NCBI GenBank assembly: GCA_964368275.1
Contig: CAYJAQ010000008.1
Span: forward strand, 1-37,800
Length of the DNA stretch: 37,800 nt
Reading direction: 5' to 3'
Source of the DNA: CAYJAQ01 sp964368275
Lineage (GTDB): Bacteria > Bacillota_I > Bacilli_A > ML615J-28 > CAG-313
In this document: positions 9,790 to 17,659 of the stretch, piece after piece
Layout of the letters: the number at the start of each line of letters is the position of its first letter
Position numbering within the stretch: position 1 is the first letter of the stretch
Made by a program: the position numbers and the translations under genes
The notes under the pieces: generated by a model
What the model was told of the DNA's origin: nothing
What the model saw: the letters and a program-made list of their open reading frames with translations, nothing else
Databases searched by the model: none

Positions 9790-9811
9790 AAGCTTGCAAC
9801 TTGCAAACTTT
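9790..9811. terminator. Intergenic hairpin, probable terminator
   Basis: Arms AAGCTTGCAA and TTGCAAACTT pair with one G-T mismatch and are flanked by A-runs on one side and T-runs on the other (7 T on the minus strand). It can end the acetyltransferase transcript from the right. A weaker dyad (GAAAG/CTTTC around an EcoRI-like centre) lies nearer that gene at about 9877-9893. Confidence 0.55.
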
Positions 9812-9918
9812 TATTATTAACTTATTTCATAATTTTTTCTAAAAAGTTTTAATTATTATTAATGAAAAAAGCACCTTTGAAAGAATTCCTTTCTTAGACG
9901 CCTACTTCAAAAATGGTT

Positions 9919-10383
9919 TTAATCGATGGTTCTCATTATTAGTTTCTCATAATAAACAAACTCTGTATCTCTTCTAATCTCACGATAAGCCATTTTGGTG
10001 TAGAAACTATTAGTTCGTACATTCCAAATAGGTGTATCAAGATAGAATTTGGTGTATTTTGGATTAGTTGTTTCAATCAGTTGCATTAATTTTCTTCCAT
10101 ACCCTTTATGGAACAAAAGCGGATCAATAAATATTCTACCAATATACAACATTGATTCATCCCTTTTGTCGGGGAAAATAAGTGCTGCTCCAATAATTTT
10201 ACCATCATCAACTGCTGATATGAGATTACCGCTATTCATCATTTTATTATGCCAACTAATGGAATCATAGTAAGGGGGACCACCTAGTGAAGGGGCTCCA
10301 ACCGCTACGTCACTATCAAAAGCAGCAACCGATATCCGGACAATCTCTTTTATGTGTTCAGGCTTTGTTTTTACTATTTTCAT
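9919..10383 (-). CDS. GNAT family N-acetyltransferase
   Basis: 154 residues from the ATG at 10383. I prefer this start to an upstream in-frame one at 10422 because AAAGGA lies at the right distance and the protein then begins MKIVKTKPEH, as GNAT enzymes usually do. The fold is recognisable: strand/helix start (about 1-25), central strands NLISAVDDGKIIGAALIF, then the acetyl-CoA binding segment with RIFIDPLLFHKGYGRKLMQLIE (a Q/RxxGxG/A-type loop, here HKGYGRK) and a C-terminal NSFYTKMAYREIRR that matches the usual A-x-x-F-Y-x-K-x-G-F region. It should transfer an acetyl group from acetyl-CoA to an amine; the substrate cannot be inferred. Coding bias is AT-rich like the host. Confidence 0.85.
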   Translation of the reverse strand: MKIVKTKPEHIKEIVRISVAAFDSDVAVGAPSLGGPPYYDSISWHNKMMNSGNLISAVDDGKIIGAALIFPDKRDESMLYIGRIFIDPLLFHKGYGRKLMQLIETTNPKYTKFYLDTPIWNVRTNSFYTKMAYREIRRDTEFVYYEKLIMRTID

Positions 10384-10429
10384 ATAATATCCTTTAACTA
10401 TTTTGATTTTGTAATTGAACAATTGTTTC

Positions 10430-10551
10430 GACAGGACACCAGTTGATTGTATGAATGTTAAACACCCTCGTCCGTTCTTGGAAACATATCCATCGGTTTT
10501 TCGAGCAGTTTTCTGCTTTTGTCTATTTGCGAAACCTATTGATTAATAGGA
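10430..10551. other. Compositionally distinct spacer between the two acetyltransferases
   Basis: This short non-coding stretch is visibly richer in G and C than the intergenic DNA elsewhere in the window (for example GGACGAGGGTG on the minus strand). It contains two small dyads, CCTATT/AATAGG at about 10536-10551 and GAGCAG-TTTT-CTGC near 10501-10515, the latter followed by a T-run on the plus strand. It looks like flanking DNA carried along with the second acetyltransferase. No gene is visible. Confidence 0.4.
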
Positions 10552-10553
10552 AT

Positions 10554-11021
10554 TTACAAAGCTTTCTTTACCATCACAACATCGTTGTTCCGGTAGTCAA
10601 TAATAAATCCGTTTTTCAAAAACAACTCGTATGATGGATTATCTGCAGCTATATCATCGTATAATGCCAGTATTCCGTTTTCTTTTGCTGCACTGCAAAG
10701 AAGCAGGATTCCCTTTGTGCCAATTCCTTTGCATCTGTATTCTGCTAATACGATTACATCGCAGATGTGGATTTTTCTGTTCTTATCGTAATGATAAGCA
10801 ATCTCACCAACATAACGATCACTATCTGTGTCATATAAATACCGATAATAATGATTGTACTCAATATCACAAAGCCAGGTTTGATACCACTGTTGCCAGC
10901 TTTCTTGTGGAAATGCAATGGTTCCTCCCCAAACTTTGTTATATGACATAGTATTTTCATCTGACATTAGTTTTTCACGAAACCACAGATCATCTAACCG
11001 GGGTTTGTATGTAACAATCAT
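10554..11021 (-). CDS. GNAT family N-acetyltransferase, probably acquired
   Basis: 155 residues from the ATG at 11021, chosen over the in-frame codon at 11045 because GGAGG lies seven bases before it. It is unrelated in detail to the neighbouring acetyltransferase. The acetyl-CoA loop is visible as VLAEYRCKGIGTKGILLLCSA (about residues 86-106, R-x-K-G-I-G-T-K) and the C-terminal part NPSYELFLKNGFIIDYRN fits the usual YxxxGF strand. Codon use is less AT-biased than its neighbours (more CCG, CGG and GGG) and the flanking DNA is also richer in GC, suggesting horizontal acquisition, perhaps from a clostridial donor. It follows rlmCD by 42 bp and may be co-transcribed with it. The substrate is unknown. 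Confidence 0.85.
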   Translation of the reverse strand: MIVTYKPRLDDLWFREKLMSDENTMSYNKVWGGTIAFPQESWQQWYQTWLCDIEYNHYYRYLYDTDSDRYVGEIAYHYDKNRKIHICDVIVLAEYRCKGIGTKGILLLCSAAKENGILALYDDIAADNPSYELFLKNGFIIDYRNNDVVMVKKAL

Positions 11022-11063
11022 TTTGCTTACCTCCGAAAATTCCAATTCACCCCTGTTTTTCGT

Positions 11064-12530
11064 TTATTTTCTTGACATCAATACTACCGTCTCAACATGC
11101 ACTGTTTGAGGGAACATATCAACTGGTTGAATTGTATTTATCTCATAACCATTTGTTGTTAAATACTTCAAATCTCTAGCTAGTGTTGCTGGATCACAAG
11201 AGACGTAAATTACCTTAGGAATATTCATCTCAACAATAGTCGTTAGTAATGATTCATCCAGTCCTTTTCTAGGTGGATCGACTACGATTACATCGGCTTT
11301 TATTCCATCAGCTTGCCATTTAGCTATTTGCTCTTCAGCTTTGGCACAAACAAATTCAATATTATTAATGCCATTTATTTCCGCATTACTTTTAGCATTG
11401 TTTATAGCATCATCAACAATTTCTACTCCATATACTTTCTTAACAGCAGGGGCAATAAATGAGCCTATTGTTCCAATGCCACAATATGCATCAATTACAA
11501 TATCAGTACTTTTAAATTCTCCTAGTTCAACTACTTTTTGATATAATTTCTCCGTCTGTTGATGATTTACTTGAAAGAAAGACTTAGCACCTATCTCAAA
11601 CTTTAAACCATTAATCTCATCAGTAATAGTTCTTTTTCCATATATTACTTTACAATACTTACCTAAGATAGTATTATTAACACCTTTGTTAACATTAATA
11701 ATAACAGAGGTAACCGTCGGATGACGAAGTACTAGTTTATTTACTAATTCATCTAAATAAGGGTAATTATCTTTTGTACATACTAATACAACCATATGCT
11801 CTTTTGTTAAACTGCTTTCCCTAATTAAGACATGGCGAATGTCACCTTTATCGATAGTTTCATCATAACCTTTTATGCCATACTCACCACACAAATTACG
11901 AACGAATTTAACTATTTCACTCATTTCAGTGCTTTGGATAGTGCAACTAGTCATTGGAATAATTTCGTGTGTACCTAATTTATAAAAGCCACAAACAAGT
12001 TTGCCGCGAACTACTCCAAATGGCACTTGTACTTTATTACGATATTGATTAGGATTATCCATACCAATAACGTTGTTTATCCGAAGGTTTTCCAAACCAC
12101 CAATTCTCTGGAGGGTTTGACGCAACATACTCTTTTTGAAGTTTAATTGCATATCGTATGACATATGCATCAGTTGACATCCACCACACTCTTCATATAT
12201 TTCACAAGGTGGAGTAACACGATTAGGAGAAACCATATCGGGGAATAACTTTAAGATTTGCCCTTCAGCATAGCTTTTCTTCATTTTCACTATTTCAACA
12301 ATGCCACCTTCTTCTATCAAGATACCAGGCGTAAAAATAGGAAAATTAGTTATTTCGTCACCTTCAAGAGAAACACCTGATACTTTTGCGATACCTTTAG
12401 CATCGTGAGTCATTGATGTAATTTGCACTCTAAATTTGTTGCCAACCTTAATCATCGGTGGACTTTTTACATATACTTTCGGTTCAGCCTCAATCGGCGC
12501 ACCTTCATTTATTAATTCATCTTTATTCAT
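11064..12530 (-). CDS. rlmCD: 23S rRNA (uracil-C5)-methyltransferase, RlmCD/RumA type
   Basis: 488 residues. An N-terminal TRAM domain (about 27-95) binds RNA, followed by four iron-sulfur cysteines: C109, C115 and C118 in CEIYEECGGC plus a fourth in MTSCTIQS. The SAM-binding Rossmann domain carries VDAYCGIGTIGS, the catalytic region has VVDPPRKGLD, and the nucleophilic cysteine lies in VSCDPATLARD. The enzyme makes 5-methyluridine in 23S rRNA; in Bacillus a single enzyme of this type modifies both U747 and U1939, but the site used here is inferred from family membership. The ATG overlaps the end of the serine dehydratase gene by 8 bases (ATGAATAA), so it is translationally coupled as the last core gene of the priA operon. 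Confidence 0.93.
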   Translation of the reverse strand: MNKDELINEGAPIEAEPKVYVKSPPMIKVGNKFRVQITSMTHDAKGIAKVSGVSLEGDEITNFPIFTPGILIEEGGIVEIVKMKKSYAEGQILKLFPDMVSPNRVTPPCEIYEECGGCQLMHMSYDMQLNFKKSMLRQTLQRIGGLENLRINNVIGMDNPNQYRNKVQVPFGVVRGKLVCGFYKLGTHEIIPMTSCTIQSTEMSEIVKFVRNLCGEYGIKGYDETIDKGDIRHVLIRESSLTKEHMVVLVCTKDNYPYLDELVNKLVLRHPTVTSVIINVNKGVNNTILGKYCKVIYGKRTITDEINGLKFEIGAKSFFQVNHQQTEKLYQKVVELGEFKSTDIVIDAYCGIGTIGSFIAPAVKKVYGVEIVDDAINNAKSNAEINGINNIEFVCAKAEEQIAKWQADGIKADVIVVDPPRKGLDESLLTTIVEMNIPKVIYVSCDPATLARDLKYLTTNGYEINTIQPVDMFPQTVHVETVVLMSRK

Positions 12531-13725
12531 CTATTTTACCACCGGCTCTTAATGCCAGTCCTCCTGTTGAAGTTTCTCGATATTTTTGGTGTAAATCTTT
12601 GCCCGTTTCTTTCATTACTTCCAAGACACTATCTAGGGTTACATTATGTTTGCCATCTAACATTAGGGCATAATTTGCTACATTTCGGGCATATTGGGCA
12701 CTTAAAGCATTTCTTTCAATACAAGGAATTTGAACCATTCCATCAATTGGATCACAAGTCATGCCTAAATGGTGTTCAAGGGCAATCTCTGCAGCTGATT
12801 CAATCTGCTCAGGTGTTCCACCTAATAGATAAGTTAAGGCAGCCGATGCCATACTACATGCAACTCCAATTTCTCCTTGGCAGCCTACTTCGGCACCCGA
12901 GATTGACGCATTGCTTTTTGCTAAATTACCAATTAAACCGGCTACCATCAAAGCTTTTACTAATTCATCTTGACTTACGTGATTAGCCATCTTCTCGGTC
13001 AAAATAACCGCTGGGACTACTCCACAAGAACCACATGTTGGGGCAGTGACAATCACATTTCCGCTAGCATTTTCTTCAGCACTTGCTAAGGCCAATGCAT
13101 AAGTTAAAAGATTAGGATCTTTAGTTTGTTCATATTTTTCGTAAAACATTGAAGCCTTGCGTTTTATTTGTAAACGACCTGGTAATGTACCATTAGTTGA
13201 CAAACCTTTAATTGCTACTTCTTCCATTTTGGTTAAGACATTCTCAAGATAACTTCGCGTATCACTTGATTCGACTTCGAGAATATATTCTGGGAAGTTA
13301 AGATGTTTTTTATTAACATATTCTAATATTTGATTCATGCTGTTCTCTCGATATACACTAGTATTACTATTGGCACGGCTTTCCCCTAGTTCTTTTAAAC
13401 TCCCACCACCAACACTGAACACTAACCATTCATCAATTAGTTCACCTACTTTAAAAGCTTTAAACTTCATTGCATTGGGATGATAATCATATATATCTTT
13501 CTTATTAAAAATGATATCAACATCACTAGGTGCAAAAGTCTCTTTTATAGCCTTATCGGTAAGATGCCCCTTACCCGTTAATGCCAGTGAACCAAACAAG
13601 GTTACTTCAAAAAAATCAGCTTGGGGATTTCTATTTAAAAATATTTTACTGGCAAAGGCTGGTCCCATGGTATGAGAACTAGAAGGGCCATATCCGATTT
13701 TAAAGATTTCTTTTATTGAATCCAT
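12523..13725 (-). CDS. sdaA: L-serine ammonia-lyase, iron-sulfur dependent, single chain
   Basis: Converts L-serine to pyruvate and ammonia using a 4Fe-4S cluster. From the ATG at 13725 the protein (400 residues) begins MDSIKEIFKIGYGPSSSHTM, the usual family start with the GPSSSHTMGP motif, so I reject the in-frame GTG at 13758 inside the upstream gene. The beta domain is at about 1-150, then the catalytic alpha domain with TAPTCGSCGVVPA, GAEVGCQGEIGVACSM and MTCDPIDGMVQIPCIERN, which supply the cluster cysteines. Both domains sit in one polypeptide, unlike the two-subunit SdaAA/SdaAB of Bacillus. The start lies four bases after the stop of the pgpA-like gene. It suggests serine is used as a carbon or pyruvate source. 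Confidence 0.93.
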   Translation of the reverse strand: MDSIKEIFKIGYGPSSSHTMGPAFASKIFLNRNPQADFFEVTLFGSLALTGKGHLTDKAIKETFAPSDVDIIFNKKDIYDYHPNAMKFKAFKVGELIDEWLVFSVGGGSLKELGESRANSNTSVYRENSMNQILEYVNKKHLNFPEYILEVESSDTRSYLENVLTKMEEVAIKGLSTNGTLPGRLQIKRKASMFYEKYEQTKDPNLLTYALALASAEENASGNVIVTAPTCGSCGVVPAVILTEKMANHVSQDELVKALMVAGLIGNLAKSNASISGAEVGCQGEIGVACSMASAALTYLLGGTPEQIESAAEIALEHHLGMTCDPIDGMVQIPCIERNALSAQYARNVANYALMLDGKHNVTLDSVLEVMKETGKDLHQKYRETSTGGLALRAGGKIDE

Positions 13726-13729
13726 AACA

Positions 13730-14260
13730 TCACTTTTCTCTTCTTGCTTCGTTTTCACTGATTATTTGAGCAACTCTAGTCGACGCTGCTGCCGCAATAG
13801 CACCAACAATATCATCTAAAAAAGTATGACACTGATTAGAATTTGCTTTACCACCAGCATTTAGTTTATCAACAATGCCTGGCTTATTTACATCAATATC
13901 ACCAAAGTTTGTTTGACCAATGGCGCCATATAAACGAGCTATATCTAAACCAAAGATTTCATCAATGCCAAATACTCCTAAATCATAACGCATAATATCT
14001 TGAATTGGACCTCTAAATTGGCCTTCTTCAGTTAACCGATCAATCTCCGCACCTAATTGTAATAGATGAAAGATATCTCGTAAAGAAAGAATCTTATCAA
14101 CACTTTCAATACAAAGATCCATTGTAACTAAGTCAGTATAACGGCTTTGTTGATGATAAGCTATTTTAGCAATATCTTCAACAGTAACACCGCGCTCTAG
14201 TAATTTATCTTTATTTAGATTGTACATTTCATCGCGTGAATAATATAATTTTACAGCCAT
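13730..14260 (-). CDS. pgpA: Phosphatidylglycerophosphatase A family protein (YutG-like)
   Basis: 176 residues from the second of two adjacent ATGs (14260); GGAGG lies six bases before it and only three before the first (14263). The N-terminal half is helical (LLERGVTVEDIAKIAY) as in Bacillus YutG. The hallmark is the C-terminal CHTFLDDIVGAIAAAASTR, whose paired aspartates belong to the PgpA active site. The family removes the phosphate from phosphatidylglycerophosphate to make phosphatidylglycerol, although the Gram-positive soluble YutG-type members lack the long membrane helices of the E. coli enzyme and their substrate is less certain. It sits between fmt and the serine dehydratase with minimal spacing, in one operon. 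Its ribosome binding site overlaps the fmt stop codon. Confidence 0.85.
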   Translation of the reverse strand: MAVKLYYSRDEMYNLNKDKLLERGVTVEDIAKIAYHQQSRYTDLVTMDLCIESVDKILSLRDIFHLLQLGAEIDRLTEEGQFRGPIQDIMRYDLGVFGIDEIFGLDIARLYGAIGQTNFGDIDVNKPGIVDKLNAGGKANSNQCHTFLDDIVGAIAAAASTRVAQIISENEARREK

Positions 14261-14270
14261 CATTGACCTC

Positions 14271-15197
14271 CTAATAATATTTTTTCAAACGCCCATTAAT
14301 GAAATCACTCGCCGGCATGGGCTTTTTACTTAAAGGTTGCAAACAGTAAATATCCAGTGCAGTAGAATTACCACAAGAAATCGTGAAGTATTTTTTCGTT
14401 TTGTTAATAACTTTTCCAACTTCCGTTTGATGATGCATACTGCTCACTTCTGCTTTATATACTTTGTATTTATCTTCAATTGGGTCGTCCCCTAACATCA
14501 TATAAGCAACAGGGTCGGGTAAAAGACCTCTGATTTGATTTACTAGCACTCTAGCTTCTTTATTAAAGTCAAGTTTTTCATCTTCCGCTGTTAGATTATA
14601 AGCAAATGTTACTTTACTTTCATCTTGTTTAATAGGGGTAATTTCACCCGAAAGCACAAGTGGTATTGCCTCCATTAAGGCATCACGACCTAGGATACTA
14701 AGTTTCTCAAATAGTGTACCACTAGTATCATCAGGTTCTATTGGTAATGATTTCTGTAATAAGATATCACCAGAATCCATTCCTCTTTCCATATACATAA
14801 TTGTAATACCTGTTACTGTATCACCATTAATAATTGCTCTTTGAATAGGAGCACCACCACGATACGCTGGTAACAATGAGCCATGAACATTAATACAATG
14901 ATACTTCGGTGCTTCTAAAACCTTTTTACCAATTATTTGCCCATAAGCAGCTGTAACGATTAAATCGGGTGCTAAGGCAACAATATCTTCGTATTCAACG
15001 CGAATCTTCGTTGGTTGAAAGATCTTAATACCATGACGAATTGCACATTCCTTAACAGGTGAAGCAACTAACTCCTGATGTCGACCTACTTTTCGATCTG
15101 GTTGGGTTACAACACCAATCACATCATACTTTTCAATTAGAGCTTCAAGAATGGGAACGCTAAAATTAGGAGTGCCCATAAAGACAATTTTTAACAT
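14271..15197 (-). CDS. fmt: Methionyl-tRNA formyltransferase
   Basis: 308 residues. It formylates Met-tRNAfMet with 10-formyl-tetrahydrofolate to allow initiation. The N-terminal Rossmann domain starts MLKIVFMGTPNFSVPILEAL; the catalytic core has CINVHGSLLPAYRGGAPIQ with the conserved N-V-H-x-S-L-L-P and R-G-G-A-P-I motifs, followed by GITIMYMERGMDSGDIL containing the MDxGDI catalytic aspartate. The C-terminal OB-like domain (about 205-308) carries LLPDPVAYM and ends DFINGRLKKYY. The start is supported by AAAGGA. It lies 12 bp after priA, the normal order in Bacillota, but the usual neighbours def and rsmB are not beside it here. Confidence 0.96.
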   Translation of the reverse strand: MLKIVFMGTPNFSVPILEALIEKYDVIGVVTQPDRKVGRHQELVASPVKECAIRHGIKIFQPTKIRVEYEDIVALAPDLIVTAAYGQIIGKKVLEAPKYHCINVHGSLLPAYRGGAPIQRAIINGDTVTGITIMYMERGMDSGDILLQKSLPIEPDDTSGTLFEKLSILGRDALMEAIPLVLSGEITPIKQDESKVTFAYNLTAEDEKLDFNKEARVLVNQIRGLLPDPVAYMMLGDDPIEDKYKVYKAEVSSMHHQTEVGKVINKTKKYFTISCGNSTALDIYCLQPLSKKPMPASDFINGRLKKYY

Positions 15198-15208
15198 ATT
15201 TTTCCTTT

Positions 15209-17521
15209 CTACACAAGATATTTCGGATTTTTATCAATAATGATAATTATTGAACTATTCTGAAAAGTCTTGTATATCCGACTGTAAACTTCATTAATTT
15301 TGTTATATTGATGTTTAACAATTATTTGGACTGCTTTTTCACGTTTATTATAAACAGGTCCCACAATAACAATATTATTTTTAATCAAGTAATATAAACT
15401 ATTACGTACATTGCTTGCTGATTTAAACATTTCTTTAAATTCTCCTTTAAATAAAAGGCGATTTACTTCATAAATTGGCTCAACTTTTAGTTGTTCACGA
15501 ACGTGTAACTCATCTTTAAAATATTCGGAATAGTTATTTAACAAGAAATATTTTAGCAAGCTTAATGATTTATCATAGGTTTGAATAACCATTTGTTCAG
15601 CTTCCATACTTGCATTCATAAGCAACGAGTACGCTTTATGGTGTGCTTCATAGTGGGGAGCTTTAGCAACTATGTCTAAAGCGATTATCCCAACTAAACC
15701 TAACTTATTCTTATAAACTGAGCGACTAAATAAATCACTAGCAATAATCACGTTAATCTCACCTGCTTCAACTTGTTCCATATAATCATTGAATTCCTCA
15801 AAACGTGAATCATCTACGACAGCAACCCTAGCAGATGGAAGGTATTTTTTCACAACTTCTTTTAACTTTTCCATGCCAAAACCAATATGGCGGAAGGAAG
15901 TACTACCACATGCTGGGCAATTTTCGGTAAAAGCAACCTTGTAATTACAAGCTGGACATGATAAAATATTCTTAGCCTTTTGAAATTGCAAAGGAATATT
16001 GCATTTAGGACAGCGAATTACTTCACCACAACTTCTGCACAAAACAAACTGGCTATAACCCCGATTGTTTAAAATCAAGAGAACTTGCTCATTTTTAGCA
16101 ATTGTGGCCTTCATTTTATTAACTAATTCTTGGGATATAGGGGAACTATTACCTCTGCGGAGTTCTTCGGTTAAATCAACAATACTAATTAACTGATTAT
16201 TACTATTCTTGCTATTTCGTTCTAATAAATAATTATGACCCAGCATTGCTTCAGAATATGCCTTTAGGGAAGGTGCATAACTGTGACGAATTAATTTTGC
16301 GCCTAATAGCTCAGTTCTTTTCATCATAACATCATTCATATCATAGCGAGGGCTTTGATCATTGCGATAGTTCTCATTTTCTTGATCCAAGAGAAAAATT
16401 GTTCCAACATTGTTGAAAGGAAACAATGCCCCAAATACCGTTGTTACAATTACCGGATATTCATTCTGACATATTCGCAAGTAATAATCATATGCTTCAC
16501 TATCACTTAGACGCGAGTTTAGGCAAGCAACACCGAGGTGCGTTTTTACACTAATCCACGAAGCATTTTTATAACTACTTAAAATATCAGGTACAATAAT
16601 AATAGTCAGTTTCTGTAGATCCTTATTTTGTTGAATAACATTGGCAATAAAGTTTTGCTCTTCACTTGTATCAGCGCAGTGCCACAAGAAAGGACCATTT
16701 TCGCGCGAAAGACTTTCCATATAGCGATTAATATCTTCATCAACATTATTACAAAAAGTCTCAACTGGTAGAATGCGTCGTTTAATGCGTGATTGGACAA
16801 CCTTCTTAACACTAATATAGCCTAACTTTACTAGTTTATTAATTCGGTAAAGACTAATCGCGTAAAGAGCCATTAATTCATCAAGCGTAAATGAACTATT
16901 TTCACTGATAATAGTCTCCATAAACTCACGCTCTACCGGTGATTTTAAATCATATTTATTAGCATAATAATAATCACTTACCGGACTATAGTAATTAATC
17001 TTGCGTTCGCTTGCGGTGCTGATAGCATCATAAGTAATCTTAATGGTGCCAGCTTTAATATTTTTTTTAATAATTGTTTCATATTCTTTTAGACTAGCTG
17101 AAATTGGGATAATGGTTTTTCCCCCAAAGGCAATTGCTAAATTAGCGTCTATTTCTTGAATTGACTCAACCGATAAATACTTGCGGGTTTTTAATCTAAG
17201 GGCTCTTGGTATCATCAAATTAAGAATCCGTGAAAGGGGTGAAAAGGTGGTGTTTTGAATGTAATATGCAAGTTCTAATTGTTCTTGATTAATTAGTGGT
17301 AAAAAATCAAGTACTTCATCAATAACCTTTTTGACACCTTCATAACGAGCTTCTTCGTACACATCAATGACATAACCCATTACCATTCGATTGCTATTGC
17401 CAAACTTCACCTTTACTCGTGCACCTCTAGTTAAATAACTTTCAGCAAATTCGGGAACAAGATATTCGAACTCATGATCAACATTACTGCTAGGATTATC
17501 AATAATCACACTTGCAAACAC
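15209..17521 (-). CDS. priA: PriA-family protein with degenerate helicase motifs
   Basis: 770 residues from a GTG at 17521 (RBS GAGGTGAGC). The in-frame ATG at 17548 lies four bases after the promoter -10 box, so it cannot be the normal start. The PriA layout is intact: N-terminal 3-prime-DNA binding domain (FASVIIDNP.., 1-100), winged helix (about 190-240), helicase lobes, zinc region with eight cysteines (495, 498, 504, 507, 522, 525, 535, 538) and the C-terminal domain ending IIIIDKNPKYLV. The ATPase motifs are gone: Walker A reads HCADTSEEQ (281-289) where G-x-T-G-S-G-K-T is expected, DEEH is DQEN (379-382), GSATP is HSYAP (413-417), and motifs V and VI are ASDLFSRS and NASMEAE. It may keep a structural role in replication restart, as proposed for actinobacterial PriA, without unwinding DNA. 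Confidence 0.9.
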   Translation of the reverse strand: MFASVIIDNPSSNVDHEFEYLVPEFAESYLTRGARVKVKFGNSNRMVMGYVIDVYEEARYEGVKKVIDEVLDFLPLINQEQLELAYYIQNTTFSPLSRILNLMIPRALRLKTRKYLSVESIQEIDANLAIAFGGKTIIPISASLKEYETIIKKNIKAGTIKITYDAISTASERKINYYSPVSDYYYANKYDLKSPVEREFMETIISENSSFTLDELMALYAISLYRINKLVKLGYISVKKVVQSRIKRRILPVETFCNNVDEDINRYMESLSRENGPFLWHCADTSEEQNFIANVIQQNKDLQKLTIIIVPDILSSYKNASWISVKTHLGVACLNSRLSDSEAYDYYLRICQNEYPVIVTTVFGALFPFNNVGTIFLLDQENENYRNDQSPRYDMNDVMMKRTELLGAKLIRHSYAPSLKAYSEAMLGHNYLLERNSKNSNNQLISIVDLTEELRRGNSSPISQELVNKMKATIAKNEQVLLILNNRGYSQFVLCRSCGEVIRCPKCNIPLQFQKAKNILSCPACNYKVAFTENCPACGSTSFRHIGFGMEKLKEVVKKYLPSARVAVVDDSRFEEFNDYMEQVEAGEINVIIASDLFSRSVYKNKLGLVGIIALDIVAKAPHYEAHHKAYSLLMNASMEAEQMVIQTYDKSLSLLKYFLLNNYSEYFKDELHVREQLKVEPIYEVNRLLFKGEFKEMFKSASNVRNSLYYLIKNNIVIVGPVYNKREKAVQIIVKHQYNKINEVYSRIYKTFQNSSIIIIIDKNPKYLV

Positions 17522-17552
17522 CTTGCTCACCTCTACTTTCTTATACATACTA

Positions 17553-17581
17553 ATTATACCATATTTTAGTGTAATAGTAAA
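17553..17581 (-). promoter_or_regulatory. Promoter of the priA-fmt-pgpA-sdaA-rlmCD operon
   Basis: Minus-strand TTTACT (17581-17576), 17-bp spacer, TATAAT (17558-17553). Its predicted transcription start falls around 17546, which rules out the ATG at 17548 and supports the GTG at 17521 as the priA start. Confidence 0.8.
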
Positions 17582-17606
17582 GAAAATAAAGTTTCGAAAA
17601 AGAAAA

Positions 17607-17632
17607 GATACGAACCAGAAAGTGCTCGTATC
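17607..17632 (-). terminator. Terminator of the degenerate GGDEF-EAL gene
   Basis: GATACGA / TCGTATC inverted repeat with a 12-base loop, followed on the minus strand by TTTTCTTTTT. It separates the gene from the priA promoter. Confidence 0.7.
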
Positions 17633-17659
17633 AATGTCATTATATTGTTTTCATGTCAA

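Noticed and set aside
10631..10951. 106-codon plus-strand frame within the second acetyltransferase
   Set aside because: Fully antisense to a recognisable GNAT protein, without a start signal or family resemblance.
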